Source: Burkholderiales bacterium
GTDB taxonomy: Bacteria > Pseudomonadota > Gammaproteobacteria > Burkholderiales > Burkholderiaceae_C
Assembly: GCA_026954015.1 (NCBI GenBank)
Contig: JAIXLP010000050.1
Location: 6,629-53,316, forward strand
Reading direction: 5' to 3'
Length of the DNA stretch: 46,688 bases
The position numbers and the translations under genes were made by a program. Below the pieces are notes generated by a model that made no database searches, was not told where the DNA came from, and saw only the letters and a program-made list of their open reading frames with translations. The first letter of the stretch is position 1. Each line of letters starts with the position of its first letter. Below are positions 1 through 7,728 of this stretch, in pieces.

Positions 1-5
1 TCTTC

Positions 6-1334
6 ATGCCCACCGATACCCCGCCGATGCGCCGCTCCTGGCTGGCGGCCTGGCGCGTCTATCTGGAGCCCGCGAGCGTGCGCATGCTCACGCTGGGCTT
101 CGCCGCGGGGCTGCCGCTGCTCTTGGTGCTGGGCACGCTGTCGTTTCGATTGCGCGAGGCAGGGATCGACCGCACCACCATAGGCTATCTCTCGTGGGTG
201 GGGTTGGCCTATGCCTTCAAGTGGGTGTGGTCGCCGCTGGTGGACCGGCTGCCGCTGCCGCTGCTCACGCGCGTGCTGGGACGGCGGCGCGGCTGGCTGC
301 TGCTGGCGCAGGCCGTGGTGGCGGCGGGGCTGGTCGGCATGGCGCTGGTCGATCCGCGCGATGCGCTCGGGCCCATGGTGTGGTGCGCGCTGGTGGTGGC
401 GTTCGGCTCGGCCACGCAGGACATCGCGCTCGATGCGTTTCGCATCGAATCGGCCGACGCCGACCGGCAGGCGGCGCTCGCGGCGACCTACCAGACGGGC
501 TACCGCCTCGCGATGATCTGGGCCGGCGCGGGCGTGCTGTGGATCGCGGCGCGCGCCGAGGTGGCGGGTGCGGGCGGCTACCAGACGGGCGCGTGGCGCG
601 CGGCCTACCTCGTGATGGCGGCGTCGATGCTGGTGGGCGCGGTGACGGTGCTGCTCTCGCCCGAGCCCGACCCGCGCCCGCTGCCGCCGGTGCAGGGCCT
701 GGCGTCGTGGCTGCGCGGCGCGGTGGTCGAGCCGTTCGCGGATTTCATCCAGCGCTACCGCTGGCAGGCGGCGCTGATCCTGGCGCTCATCGCCATCTAC
801 CGCATCAGCGACGTGGTGATGGGCATCATGGCCAACCCGTTCTACGTGGACATGGGCTACACCAAGGACGAGGTGGCGGCCGTCACCAAGGTCTTCGGCG
901 TGGTGATGACGCTGGCGGGCGCGTTCGTGGGCGGCGTGCTCTCGATGCGCCTGGGCGTGATGCGCGTGCTGATGCTGGGCGCGGTGCTCTCGGCGGCGAG
1001 CAACCTGCTGTTTGCGTGGCTCGCGACGCAGGGGCACGACCTGTACGGGCTGATCGGCGTGGTCTCGGCCGACAACCTCGCGGGCGGCATCGCGTCGGCG
1101 GCGTTCATCGCCTACCTGTCGAGCCTGACCAACGTGCGCTACTCGGCCACGCAGTACGCGCTGTTCAGCTCGATGATGCTGCTCGCGCCCAAGTGGATCG
1201 CGGGGTTTTCCGGCGCGTACGTGGACGCGCACGGCTACGCCGGCTTCTTCACCGCCACCGCGCTGCTGGGCGTGCCCGTGCTGCTGCTGGTGGCGCTGGC
1301 GGCGCGCGCCAGAAGCGCCAGCGGCGCCGGATGA
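6..1334 (+). CDS. ampG: AmpG-type muropeptide MFS permease
   Basis: Inner-membrane transporter expected to import anhydro-muropeptides (GlcNAc-anhydroMurNAc peptides) for cell-wall recycling. The 442-residue product is almost entirely hydrophobic helices. It opens with the family's typical pattern: a short cytoplasmic tail, LTLGFAAGLPLLLVLGTLSF, then REAGIDRTTIGYLSWVGLAYAFKW broken by the helix turn. A later stretch, ATQDIALDAFRIE, matches the conserved AmpG loop. The ATG lies five bases into the window, so upstream signals cannot be seen. An AmgK-like sugar kinase about 6.4 kb downstream belongs to the same recycling pathway, although the two genes are not in one operon. Family assignment is from sequence pattern; substrate is inferred from the family. 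Confidence 0.85.
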   Translation: MPTDTPPMRRSWLAAWRVYLEPASVRMLTLGFAAGLPLLLVLGTLSFRLREAGIDRTTIGYLSWVGLAYAFKWVWSPLVDRLPLPLLTRVLGRRRGWLLLAQAVVAAGLVGMALVDPRDALGPMVWCALVVAFGSATQDIALDAFRIESADADRQAALAATYQTGYRLAMIWAGAGVLWIAARAEVAGAGGYQTGAWRAAYLVMAASMLVGAVTVLLSPEPDPRPLPPVQGLASWLRGAVVEPFADFIQRYRWQAALILALIAIYRISDVVMGIMANPFYVDMGYTKDEVAAVTKVFGVVMTLAGAFVGGVLSMRLGVMRVLMLGAVLSAASNLLFAWLATQGHDLYGLIGVVSADNLAGGIASAAFIAYLSSLTNVRYSATQYALFSSMMLLAPKWIAGFSGAYVDAHGYAGFFTATALLGVPVLLLVALAARARSASGAG

Positions 1335-1362
1335 GCGCGCCATACCGCGACGGAGTGCCATC

Positions 1363-2736
1363 CTGAACGCTGCCCGATCCGCCGCGCCGTCGCGCCAGCG
1401 CCCGCTGTGGCGCACCTACCTGGCCTTCCTCGGGCCCATGGTGCTGGCCAACATCCTGCAGTCGCTCTCGGGCAGCGTGAACGGGGTCTATATCGGCCAG
1501 ATGCTGGGCACCGACGCGCTGGCTGCCGTGGCGGGCATGTTCCCGGTGGTGTTCTTCTTCATCGCGCTGGTGATCGGCGTGGGTGCGGGCGCCTCGGTGC
1601 TCATCGGCCAAGCCTGGGGGGCGCGCGAGCCGCACAAGGTCAAGGCCATCGCGGGCACGGCGCTGGCGCTGGGCGGCCTCATCGGCCTGCTGGCGGCCGC
1701 GCTGGGCGAGCTGTTCGCACGCCCGGCGCTGATGGCGCTGGGCACCGCACCCGAGCTGCTGCCGGAGGCCGTGGCCTACGCCCGCGTGCTGATGCTGAGC
1801 ATGCCGCTGCTGCTGGTGTTCATCCTGTACACGCAGCTGCTGCGCGGCGTGGGCGACACGGTGACGCCGCTGCTGGCGCTGTGCCTGTCCACGGCCATCG
1901 GGCTCGTGGTGACGCCGGCGCTGATCCGCGGCTGGCTCGGGCTGCCGCGCCTGGGCGTGGTGAGCGCGGCGGTGGCGGGCTGGGTGTCGTTCAGCGTGGC
2001 GCTGGCGTTCCTGTGGTTCTACCTGCGCCGCAGGCGCCACCCGCTCGCGCCCGACGCCGAGCTGCTGCGCGACCTGCGCATAGCCCCGGCGCTGCTGCGC
2101 GCGGTGCTGCGCATCGGCGTGCCCACCGGCGTGCAGATGGTGACCATCGCGACGGCGGAGCTGGCCATCCTGGGCCTGGTCAACGCCTACGGGGCGGACG
2201 CCACGGCGGCCTACGGCGCGGTGAACCAGATCGTCAACTACGTGCAGTTCCCGGCGATCTCCATCGCCATCACGGCGTCTATCCTGGGCGCGCAGGCGAT
2301 CGGCGCGGGGCGCACGCAGCAGCTGCCCGCCATCGTCCGCACCGGGCTGGCGCTGAACCTGGCGCTGACGGGCGGCCTGGTGCTGCTGGGCTACCTGCTG
2401 TCGCACTGGCTGCTGGGGTTCTTCCTCACCACGGCGCGCGTGCTGGAGATGGCGCAGACGCTGCTGCACGTGATGCTCTGGGCCAGCGTGGTGTTCGGCA
2501 TGCAGGCGGTGGTGGCGGGGGTGATGCGCGCCAGCGGCACGGTGTGGGTGCCCACGGGCATCAGCATCGCGTGCATCGTGCTGGTGCAGCTACCGGCGGC
2601 GCACCTGCTGTCGGCGCGCTTCGGGCTCAAGGGCGTGTGGATGTCCTACCCCGTGGTCTTCGTCGCCATGCTGGCGCTGCAAAGCAGCTTCTACCTGCTG
2701 GTGTGGCGCTACCGCCGGATCGAGCGGCTGGTATGA
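1363..2736 (+). CDS. MATE family multidrug efflux transporter, probable CTG start
   Basis: Multidrug and toxic compound extrusion transporter of 12 predicted helices, expected to expel cationic drugs using an ion gradient. The body reads FLGPMVLANILQSLSGSVNG, the usual first helix of this family, followed by two related six-helix halves. The first ATG (1438) would fall inside helix 1 and remove the conserved WRTYLAFLGP segment. The frame is open upstream, and a CTG at 1363 has a GGAG box (1352-1355) seven bases before it, giving 457 residues, the usual family length. I therefore place the start at CTG 1363; an ATC at 1360 or the ATG at 1438 are alternatives. It begins 28 bases after ampG and ends 66 bases before the response regulator. 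Confidence 0.82.
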   Translation: MNAARSAAPSRQRPLWRTYLAFLGPMVLANILQSLSGSVNGVYIGQMLGTDALAAVAGMFPVVFFFIALVIGVGAGASVLIGQAWGAREPHKVKAIAGTALALGGLIGLLAAALGELFARPALMALGTAPELLPEAVAYARVLMLSMPLLLVFILYTQLLRGVGDTVTPLLALCLSTAIGLVVTPALIRGWLGLPRLGVVSAAVAGWVSFSVALAFLWFYLRRRRHPLAPDAELLRDLRIAPALLRAVLRIGVPTGVQMVTIATAELAILGLVNAYGADATAAYGAVNQIVNYVQFPAISIAITASILGAQAIGAGRTQQLPAIVRTGLALNLALTGGLVLLGYLLSHWLLGFFLTTARVLEMAQTLLHVMLWASVVFGMQAVVAGVMRASGTVWVPTGISIACIVLVQLPAAHLLSARFGLKGVWMSYPVVFVAMLALQSSFYLLVWRYRRIERLV

Positions 2737-2741
2737 GTACA

Positions 2742-2758
2742 TTTACCGCAGCTTTACC
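2742..2758 (+). promoter_or_regulatory. Direct repeat TTTACC-N5-TTTACC, candidate OmpR-family operator
   Basis: Two exact TTTACC hexamers (2742-2747 and 2753-2758) lie in the 66-bp gap before the response regulator gene, with an 11-bp repeat period. Tandem hexamers spaced one helical turn apart are the standard binding-site form for OmpR/PhoB-type regulators. The adjacent gene encodes such a protein, so autoregulation is a reasonable inference. No binding evidence is visible. Confidence 0.4.
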
Positions 2759-2802
2759 CTCGCGACAACGCGCCGAGATGCCCGTCGCTCAGGATATTCC
2801 GC

Positions 2803-3519
2803 ATGAATGCCCAACTGTTGATGATCGAAGACGACCACCGCCTGGCGCAGATGGTGGTGCAGTACCTGGGCCAGTCGGCGCTGCAGGTGGAGCACGTGGA
2901 CAACGCCACCGCGGGCCTGGCGCGGCTCACCGCGCCCGAGGGCGGGCAACTGCCCGACCTGGTCATCCTCGACCTGATGCTGCCCGACCTGGACGGTCTG
3001 GAGGTGTGCCGGCGCGTGCGCGCGCTGCCGGGCGCGGCGGGCAAGGTGCCGGTGCTGATGCTCACCGCCAAGGGGGACCCCATGGACCGCGTGATCGGCC
3101 TGGAGGTGGGCGCGGACGACTACCTGCCCAAGCCGTTCGAGCCGCGCGAGCTGCTCGCGCGCATCCGCGCCATCCTGCGCCGGCGCGAGGGCGGCGCGCA
3201 GGCCACCGGCAACGTGATGCGCTTCGGCAGCCTGGAGATCGACCGCGACGCGCGCACCGTGAGCGTGGCCGGGCAGCTCGCGGAGCTGACCTCCTACCAG
3301 TTCGACCTGCTCGTGACCATGGCCGAGCGCGCCGGGCGCGTGCTCACGCGCGACCAGATCATGGAAGCGGTGCGCGGGCGCGAGCTGGAGGCGTTCGACC
3401 GCTCGATCGACGTGCACATGGGGCGCATCCGCGCCGCGATCGAGGCCGACGTGAAGAACCCCAGGCGCATCCTCACGGTGCGCGGCGTGGGCTACGTCTT
3501 CGCCAAGCACCAGGATTGA
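2803..3519 (+). CDS. OmpR/PhoB-family response regulator
   Basis: Cytoplasmic DNA-binding response regulator of 238 residues. The receiver domain (about 1-125) has the acidic pair D10/D11, phosphoacceptor D57 in VILDLMLPDLDG, T89 in MLTAKGD and K111 in LPKPF. A winged-helix output domain (about 140-235) ends in the typical RTVRGVGYVF-like motif (here LTVRGVGYVFAKH). AGGA about eight bases before ATG 2803 supports the start. The partner sensor kinase begins 16 bases downstream, so the two genes almost certainly form one operon. The pair resembles RstA/RstB-type systems, but the stimulus cannot be read from sequence. The TTTACC direct repeat just upstream is a candidate self-binding site. Confidence 0.93.
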   Translation: MNAQLLMIEDDHRLAQMVVQYLGQSALQVEHVDNATAGLARLTAPEGGQLPDLVILDLMLPDLDGLEVCRRVRALPGAAGKVPVLMLTAKGDPMDRVIGLEVGADDYLPKPFEPRELLARIRAILRRREGGAQATGNVMRFGSLEIDRDARTVSVAGQLAELTSYQFDLLVTMAERAGRVLTRDQIMEAVRGRELEAFDRSIDVHMGRIRAAIEADVKNPRRILTVRGVGYVFAKHQD

Positions 3520-3535
3520 GACGGCAGGTCCTGCG

Positions 3536-4792
3536 ATGCTCGGCCCCTTTTCGCGGCGCCTGTACCTGCGCATCTGGCTGGCCACCGTGGGCGGCGTGCT
3601 GGTGTTCGCGCTCGTCGTCGGCTGGGCCTGGCGCATCGCGGCCGAGCACAACGCGCAGGCGTTCAACGCGCCGCCGCCGCGCGAGCTGCAGATCACCGAC
3701 GAGCAGGGCCGCGCGCTGCTGCAGGGCCTGGCCACGCGCGAGCCCGGCAACCCCGAGAGCGGCGTGACCTACCAGATCGAGGCGCCCGACGGCCGCGCCT
3801 ACACGCTGCGCATGGCGCCGCGCGTGCGCCCCCCCGGCAACCGGGGGCGCCTGGCCGGGCCGTTCTGGCTGCAGCCGCCCTACGGCTTCTTGTGGATTCT
3901 CGCTTTCGTGGGTCTGGCGGTGACGCTGGGCGTGTTTCCCATCATTCGCAAGCTCCTGCAGCGCCTGGAGCGGCTGCAGCGCAGCGTGCAGCGATTTGGC
4001 GAGGGCGATTTGTCGGTGCGCGTACCCGAGCAGGGGCACGACGAGGTGGCGCAGCTTGCGCGCCAGTTCAACGCCGCGGCCGCGCGCGTGCAGGCGCTGG
4101 TGCAGTCGCACAAGTCGCTGCTGGCCAACGCCTCGCACGAGCTGCGCTCGCCGCTGGCGCGCATCCGCATGGGGCTGGAGCTGCTCGCCAGCGGCACGCC
4201 CTCGCCCGAGACGCATGCCGAGGTGCAGCGCAACATCGCCGAGCTGGACCAGTTGATCGACGAAATCCTGCTCGCCAGCCGCCTGGACGCCGGCGCGGCG
4301 AGCGTGGGCACGGTGGAGATGGTGGACCTCGTGGGCCTGGCGGCGGAGGAATGCGCGCGCGTCGATGCCGAGCTGGAACTGGCCGAGGGCGCGGCACTGC
4401 CCGAGGTGCCAGGCATCGTGAAACTCCTGCGCCGCGCGGTGCGCAACCTGCTGGAGAACGCGCGCCGCTACAGCGACGGCGCGGTCACGCTGCACCTTGC
4501 GCGCGAAGGCAGCGCGGTGCTGCTGCGCGTGAGCGACCACGGCCCCGGCGTGCCGCCCGACCAGCGCGAACACATCTTCGAGCCCTTCTACCGCCTGCCG
4601 GGCGCGAGCGAGCGCTTTGGCGGCGTGGGTCTGGGCCTGGCGCTGGTGCGCTCGATCGCCGAGCGCCATGGCGGGCACGCGCACTGCGAGAGCCGCCCCG
4701 ACGGCCTGCCGGGTGCGAGCTTCGTGCTGAGCCTGCCGCTTCAAGGTCCTGCGCCCCGCGCTGCCGAAGGCACTGACCGCGGCGCGGTTTAG
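3536..4792 (+). CDS. Sensor histidine kinase of the adjacent two-component system
   Basis: Membrane-bound sensor kinase of 418 residues that should phosphorylate the upstream response regulator. One transmembrane helix spans about residues 11-33 and a second about 117-136, flanking a short periplasmic sensor region of about 80 residues. A HAMP linker (FGEGDLSVRVPEQGHDEV) follows. The HisKA motif ANASHELRSPLARIR carries the phosphorylated His201, and the ATPase domain shows the N box (NLLENARRYS), the G1 box (DHGPGVP), the F box (FEPFYR) and the G2 box (GVGLGLALV). All catalytic motifs appear intact. The gene starts 16 bases after the regulator stop. The small periplasmic domain has no family I recognise, so the signal is unknown. 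Confidence 0.92.
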   Translation: MLGPFSRRLYLRIWLATVGGVLVFALVVGWAWRIAAEHNAQAFNAPPPRELQITDEQGRALLQGLATREPGNPESGVTYQIEAPDGRAYTLRMAPRVRPPGNRGRLAGPFWLQPPYGFLWILAFVGLAVTLGVFPIIRKLLQRLERLQRSVQRFGEGDLSVRVPEQGHDEVAQLARQFNAAAARVQALVQSHKSLLANASHELRSPLARIRMGLELLASGTPSPETHAEVQRNIAELDQLIDEILLASRLDAGAASVGTVEMVDLVGLAAEECARVDAELELAEGAALPEVPGIVKLLRRAVRNLLENARRYSDGAVTLHLAREGSAVLLRVSDHGPGVPPDQREHIFEPFYRLPGASERFGGVGLGLALVRSIAERHGGHAHCESRPDGLPGASFVLSLPLQGPAPRAAEGTDRGAV

Positions 4793-4844
4793 GGACATGT
4801 GCCGCGGCGCAGGCCGTACCATGCGCGCGATCGGAGAACCACGC

Positions 4845-5291
4845 ATGCAGTTGCTCAAACACCTCGGGCTGCCCGCCATCGCCGCGCTGGCGCTCATCGC
4901 CACCGGCGCCTGCGCGCAAAGCGCCGCCGAACCCATGGCGCTGCGCGGCGTGATGCAGCAGATGGACCACGACGCGCAGGCCGCCTCCGCGGCGATCGAG
5001 CGCAAGGACTGGATGGCCGTCGCCACGCTCGCGAGCCTGCTCGCGCGCCACAGCGAGCCGCCGATGAGCGAGCGCATGCGCATCCTCGGCTGGCTGCTCA
5101 CCGACGCCACGACGTTTCGCAACTACGACAAGCAGGTGAAGGCCGCCGCGACGCAGTTGCAGACGGCCGCGCTCAAGGCCGACGCGGCCGAGAGCCGCGC
5201 CGCGTACCAGCGCATGCAGCAAAGCTGCGACGGCTGCCACAACAGCTTTCGCGCGAAATACCTCGATCATTTCTACGGCAACAAACCGTAG
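4845..5291 (+). CDS. Cytochrome c'-like periplasmic haem protein
   Basis: Secreted single-haem protein of 148 residues. A signal peptide (about residues 1-24, cleaved near ACAQS) precedes a helical domain, and the haem-attachment motif CDGCH (128-132) lies near the C terminus, the arrangement of cytochrome c' four-helix bundles. These proteins bind NO or act as periplasmic electron carriers; the exact role here is inferred. The frame is open from 4797, but ATG 4845 has a GGAG box eight bases upstream and gives a clean signal peptide, so I use it. The gene follows the kinase by 52 bases and converges on riboflavin synthase with a five-base gap. Confidence 0.82.
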   Translation: MQLLKHLGLPAIAALALIATGACAQSAAEPMALRGVMQQMDHDAQAASAAIERKDWMAVATLASLLARHSEPPMSERMRILGWLLTDATTFRNYDKQVKAAATQLQTAALKADAAESRAAYQRMQQSCDGCHNSFRAKYLDHFYGNKP

Positions 5292-5296
5292 GTCAC

Positions 5297-6001
5297 TTAT
5301 GCCCTGGACGGCGCACCCGGCATGAAATCGTCGAGCGCCAACCCCTTTTCCTGGAGCAGCGCCTCGAGCACCGGCGCCAGCCGCCCGAGCTGCTCGGTCA
5401 CCGCCGCGCGCACGGTATCGACCATCACCTGCGTGGCGCGCTCGATCTCGATGTTCAAGAGGCTCCCCTCGCGCTTGTCCTGAAACACCGTGGCGCGGCG
5501 CGTCTCGGGGATCAGCCAGACCTCGAACCAGCCCTCGGCGCGGTTGCATTCGGCCACCGTGAGGCTCGCGCCGTGCACCGCGATGTAGCCGCGCGCGAAC
5601 ACGTAGCGCATGTGCGACGGCGGCAGCGCGATGCGCCAGATGAGGTTGTTCTCCTGCGTGCGCACCAGCGCCAGCGTCCCGGTGCAATCCACGTGGCCCG
5701 AGAGCGGGTGACCGCCGATCTCCGCGCCGTCGCGCGCCGCGCGCTCCACGTTCACGCGCTGGCTGCGGGCGTAGCCGCCCAGCGTGGTCACCGCCAGGCT
5801 TTGCTGCACCACGTCAAAGCACGCGCGCGTGGGGGAGACGAGCGTCGTGACCGTCAGGCACACGCCGTCGACCGCGACACTCGCGCCCACCGCAAGGCCC
5901 TCGCAGAAGCCCTCGGGAAACTCGATCGTGAAGCTGCGCAGGCCGGGGCGGTCGTCGATGGCGACGATGCGCGCAACGGCCTGGACGATGCCGGTGAACA
6001 T
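5297..6001 (-). CDS. ribE: Riboflavin synthase, alpha subunit
   Basis: Catalyses dismutation of two 6,7-dimethyl-8-ribityllumazine molecules into riboflavin and a pyrimidinedione, the last step of riboflavin synthesis. The protein starts MFTGIVQAVARI, the family's diagnostic N terminus, and contains two lumazine-binding repeats (about 1-97 and 98-195) with SVAVDGVCLTV and GHPLSGHVDCTG. At 234 residues it is about 20-30 longer than usual because of a C-terminal extension. The open frame runs upstream to 6172, but only ATG 6001 fits the conserved start. No FMN riboswitch is visible; only 85 bases separate it from the divergent hydrolase gene, so expression is probably constitutive. Confidence 0.95.
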   Translation of the reverse strand: MFTGIVQAVARIVAIDDRPGLRSFTIEFPEGFCEGLAVGASVAVDGVCLTVTTLVSPTRACFDVVQQSLAVTTLGGYARSQRVNVERAARDGAEIGGHPLSGHVDCTGTLALVRTQENNLIWRIALPPSHMRYVFARGYIAVHGASLTVAECNRAEGWFEVWLIPETRRATVFQDKREGSLLNIEIERATQVMVDTVRAAVTEQLGRLAPVLEALLQEKGLALDDFMPGAPSRA

Positions 6002-6086
6002 GGCGCGGTCTCTGGCGGTACGGTGCGAAGCATTGTGCCATCCGCGCACCGACCCGGTACCATGGCACAACCCCACCCGAGCACCT

Positions 6087-6929
6087 ATGACCGCCACCGC
6101 ACTGACCCGCCCAGACGGCGAACGCCTCGCGCTGCGCGACTGGCCGCCGCCCGCCATCGCGCGCCGCGCCACCGTGCTGCTGGTGCACGGCCTGGGCGAG
6201 CACAGCGGGCGCTACGAGCATCTGGCGCGCGAACTCGGCCGTTGCGGCTGCGCAGTGCGCGGCTACGACCACCACGGCCACGGGCGCTCCAGCGGCGTGC
6301 GCGGCGCGCTGCCGCAGGCCGACCGGCTGCTGACCGACCTGGCCGCGGTGGTGGACGCCACGCGCGCCGCGATGCCCGCGGGCGAGCCGCTCATCCTGCT
6401 GGGCCACAGCATGGGCGGGCTCGTGACCGCGAGCTTCGTCGCGCGCGCGCTGCGTCCCGTGGACGCGCTGGTGCTCTCGTCACCGGCGCTCGCGATCTTC
6501 ACGAGCCCGCTGCAAAAGCTGCTGCTCGCCACGCTGCCGCAGTGGCTGCCGAACCTGCGCGTGGGCAACGGCCTGAACCCGCGCCAGCTCTCGCACGACG
6601 CGGCGGTGGTGGCCGCCTACAAGGCCGACCCGCTGTGCCACGACCGCATCAGCACGCGCCTGGCGCACTTCCTCGCCACCGAGGGCGCTGCCACGCTGGC
6701 GCACGCCGGTGCGTGGCCGCTGCCCACGCTGCTGCTGTGGGGCAGCGCCGACCGCATGGTGGACCCCGCGGGCTGCCGCGCGCTGGCCGCCGCCGCTCCG
6801 GCTGGCCGCGTGAGCGCGCACGAATTCGCCGGGTACTACCACGAGATCTTCAACGAGGCGGACCCCGCGCCGGTGTTCGCGGCGCTGCGCACGTGGGTTG
6901 AGAATTTCTTGAACAAAAACGGGAGCTAG
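6087..6929 (+). CDS. Alpha/beta hydrolase, monoacylglycerol lipase-like
   Basis: Serine hydrolase of 280 residues with an alpha/beta fold. The nucleophile elbow GHSMGG places the catalytic Ser at 108, an acidic residue follows LLWGSADRM (D222 or D226), and the probable catalytic His is H252 in GYYHEIFNE. LVHGLGEHSGRYEHLA and YDHHGHGRSSG are characteristic of the lysophospholipase/monoglyceride lipase group. Substrate is unknown. The last codons and the TAG stop (6927-6929) lie inside a short dispersed hairpin repeat, so the C-terminal residues NKNGS are repeat-derived. The gene is divergent from ribE and convergent with rsmE. Confidence 0.85.
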   Translation: MTATALTRPDGERLALRDWPPPAIARRATVLLVHGLGEHSGRYEHLARELGRCGCAVRGYDHHGHGRSSGVRGALPQADRLLTDLAAVVDATRAAMPAGEPLILLGHSMGGLVTASFVARALRPVDALVLSSPALAIFTSPLQKLLLATLPQWLPNLRVGNGLNPRQLSHDAAVVAAYKADPLCHDRISTRLAHFLATEGAATLAHAGAWPLPTLLLWGSADRMVDPAGCRALAAAAPAGRVSAHEFAGYYHEIFNEADPAPVFAALRTWVENFLNKNGS

Positions 6930-6966
6930 CGCTTGCCCGGCAAGCGCAGGCAGCTCACATTTTCAA
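6913..6966. repeat. Short dispersed hairpin repeat, copy A (GCGCTTGC/GCAAGCGC)
   Basis: An AT-flanked hairpin lies between the convergent hydrolase and rsmE genes. The core is a perfect 8-bp stem, GCGCTTGC (6929-6936) and GCAAGCGC (6940-6947), with a CCG loop; A-rich sequence precedes it and T-rich sequence follows. The stop codons of both convergent genes lie within it. Related copies are at 7675-7727, 26613-26670 and 42336-42383. It may act as a bidirectional terminator. Confidence 0.6.
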
Positions 6967-7673
6967 AGATCTGCGAGTACCGCCAGCGCCGCCAGCGCCG
7001 CCGTCTCGCTGCGCAGCACGCGCGCGCCCAGGTGCGCGGGCAGGTAGCCCTGGGCCAGCGCGGCGTCTTCTTCCTCGGGCGTGAGGCCGCCCTCGGGGCC
7101 GTGCAGCACGAAGACCGCGCCTGCGCCTGGCGCCGCCAGCCGCAGGGCCACCGCGCCCGCGCGCAGCGAGAGCAGCAGGCGCGTGCCAGCCTCGGCGGGC
7201 CGCTGCAGCCACGCGGCAAGCGCCAGCGGCGCGGCCACCGGCGGCACGCGGTTGCGCCCGCACTGCTCGCACGCGGCCACGGCGATGGCCTGCCAGCGCG
7301 CCTGGCGCCTGGCGGCGCGCTCGCCGTCGAGCCGCAACACGCTGCGCGCGGCCACGAGCGGCTGGATGCTGGCCACGCCCAGCTCGGTCGCCTTCTCCAC
7401 GAGCCAGTCCATGCGCTCGTTGGCCGGCATGCCCACGAGCAGGTGCACGGCGCGCGCGGCCTCGCGCTCGATGGCGTGGTGTTCGTCCACCTGCACCGCG
7501 ACACCGGCGCGGTCCATGCGCGTGACGGTGGCCGCCCACTCGCCGCCCCGGCCATCGAACAGCGTGAGCGGCGCTCCCGGCTGCAGGCGCAGCACCTGCA
7601 CGTGGCGCGCGGCCTCGTCGGTCAACCGCAGCGGACCGGCGGCAAGCGGTGCGGCGCAATGGACCCGTGGCAT
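6963..7673 (-). CDS. rsmE: 16S rRNA (uracil-1498-N3)-methyltransferase RsmE
   Basis: Methylates N3 of U1498 in 16S rRNA using S-adenosylmethionine. The 236-residue protein has an N-terminal PUA-like domain (VQVLRLQPGAPLTLFDG) and a C-terminal SPOUT knot domain with EKATELGV, the LHGPEGGLTPEE SAM-binding loop and LGARVLRSETAALAAL, all standard for RsmE. The start ATG 7671-7673 begins MPRVHC. It lies 55 bases downstream of amgK on the same strand, separated by copy B of the hairpin repeat. Its own stop codon falls in copy A. Confidence 0.93.
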   Translation of the reverse strand: MPRVHCAAPLAAGPLRLTDEAARHVQVLRLQPGAPLTLFDGRGGEWAATVTRMDRAGVAVQVDEHHAIEREAARAVHLLVGMPANERMDWLVEKATELGVASIQPLVAARSVLRLDGERAARRQARWQAIAVAACEQCGRNRVPPVAAPLALAAWLQRPAEAGTRLLLSLRAGAVALRLAAPGAGAVFVLHGPEGGLTPEEEDAALAQGYLPAHLGARVLRSETAALAALAVLADL

Positions 7674-7674
7674 A

Positions 7675-7727
7675 TCAAAAACAGGAGCTGTCTGCGCTTG
7701 TCCAGCAAGCGTCAGGGGTGAATTTCA
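7675..7727. repeat. Short dispersed hairpin repeat, copy B
   Basis: The gap between amgK and rsmE holds CGCTTG (7695-7700) and CAAGCG (7706-7711) around a TCCAG loop, preceded by CAAAAACAGGAGCTG. The order of A-run, GAGCT and hairpin matches copy A. It may uncouple rsmE from amgK transcription. Confidence 0.5.
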
Positions 7728-7728
7728 C

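Noticed and set aside
6002..6086. FMN riboswitch before riboflavin synthase
   Set aside because: The 85-base gap is too short for an FMN aptamer and lacks its conserved blocks.
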